Source: Streptomyces flaveolus (lineage in GTDB: Bacteria; Actinomycetota; Actinomycetes; Streptomycetales; Streptomycetaceae). Taken from it: DNA of 64,000 bases. Position numbers and translations under genes: made by a program. How positions within the stretch are numbered: the first letter of the stretch is position 1; the number at the start of each line of letters is the position of its first letter. Below are positions 63,901 to 64,000 of this stretch, one piece after another. The notes beneath the pieces are model-generated. The model made no database searches. It had not been told where the DNA came from and saw only the letters and a list, made by a program, of their open reading frames with translations. Where the stretch lies: positions 227,703 to 291,702 of the forward strand of contig NZ_JNWV01000002.1 in NCBI RefSeq assembly GCF_000716535.1, read 5' to 3'.

Positions 63901-64000
63901 GGGGGGGTGCCTCTATGTCTTTCGTCAAGCGATCCGTGGGGTTCTGGGTTCGTAGAAGGTTCCGTCGCGGAGCATGGCGAACAGGACGCTGATGCGGTGG
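63901..64000 (-). mobile_element. End of a presumed IS110-family insertion sequence
   Basis: The transposase end and about 24 bp beyond its stop codon are visible. The G-rich tract at 63900-63907 could lie at the element border. IS110 elements usually lack long terminal inverted repeats, so the exact end cannot be set from this side alone. Confidence 0.4.
63925..64000 (-). CDS. IS110-type transposase, C-terminal fragment
   Basis: The last 25 codons of a minus-strand gene cut by the right window edge: HRISVLFAMLRDGTFYEPRTP ending in IA before a TGA at 63925-63927. The R-x-S-V-L-F-A-M-L-R-D-G-x-x-Y-E end is what I recall for IS110-family transposases of Streptomyces. Only a short piece is visible, so the family call is moderate. 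Confidence 0.6.
   Translation of the reverse strand, partial: HRISVLFAMLRDGTFYEPRTPRIA

Overview
The window is very GC-rich, codes almost entirely with G/C in third positions, uses many GTG starts and contains rare TTA codons and typical streptomycete families (DUF6479, S1 peptidase, multidomain SpoIIE phosphatases). It is almost certainly from Streptomyces or a close relative. Its centre is one large nonribosomal peptide synthetase (NRPS) locus of about 43 kb.

Left edge (1-6.9 kb): the start of an NHLP/NHLM-type bacteriocin secretion protein next to a cysteine-free double-glycine leader peptide; a PaaI-like thioesterase; a secreted S1 (streptogrisin-like) protease with a Gly/Ala-rich repetitive tail; and a GAF/PAS/GAF/SpoIIE phosphatase. 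Several gaps here are filled by GC-rich degenerate tandem repeats that begin at or near stop codons.

Centre (7.1-50.4 kb): a P450, a stand-alone penicillin-binding-protein-type thioesterase (PBP-TE, SurE-like), two giant NRPSs (6362 and 6640 aa, five modules each), an MbtH-like protein and a GNAT acetyltransferase, all on the plus strand and followed by a terminator-like hairpin. The ten modules read A-T / C-A-T-E / C-A-T-E / C-A-T-E / C-A-T // C-A-T-E / C-A-T / C-A-T-E / C-A-T / C-A-T-E. The line ends in an epimerase and has no built-in thioesterase, so the separate PBP-TE is the natural release enzyme. That predicts a head-to-tail macrocyclic decapeptide with a D residue at position 10. Active-site codes read: unassigned hydrophobic (1, 5, 10), the same unassigned residue at 2 and 4, Val-like at 3 and 9, basic at 6 and 8, and Thr at 7. 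The P450 and the PBP-TE carry TTA codons near their starts, pointing to bldA control. No pathway regulator or exporter lies inside the locus.

Right flank (50.4-64 kb): a second SpoIIE phosphatase fused to a histidine-kinase-like ATPase, small conserved proteins, another intergenic repeat array, an orphan dTDP-glucose 4,6-dehydratase, a marR-MFS-isochorismatase-like minus-strand operon, a GlcD-GlcF-type fused FAD/Fe-S oxidoreductase coupled to an enolase-superfamily enzyme, a short-chain dehydrogenase, a YfcE-type phosphoesterase, and the tail of an IS110-type transposase cut by the window edge.
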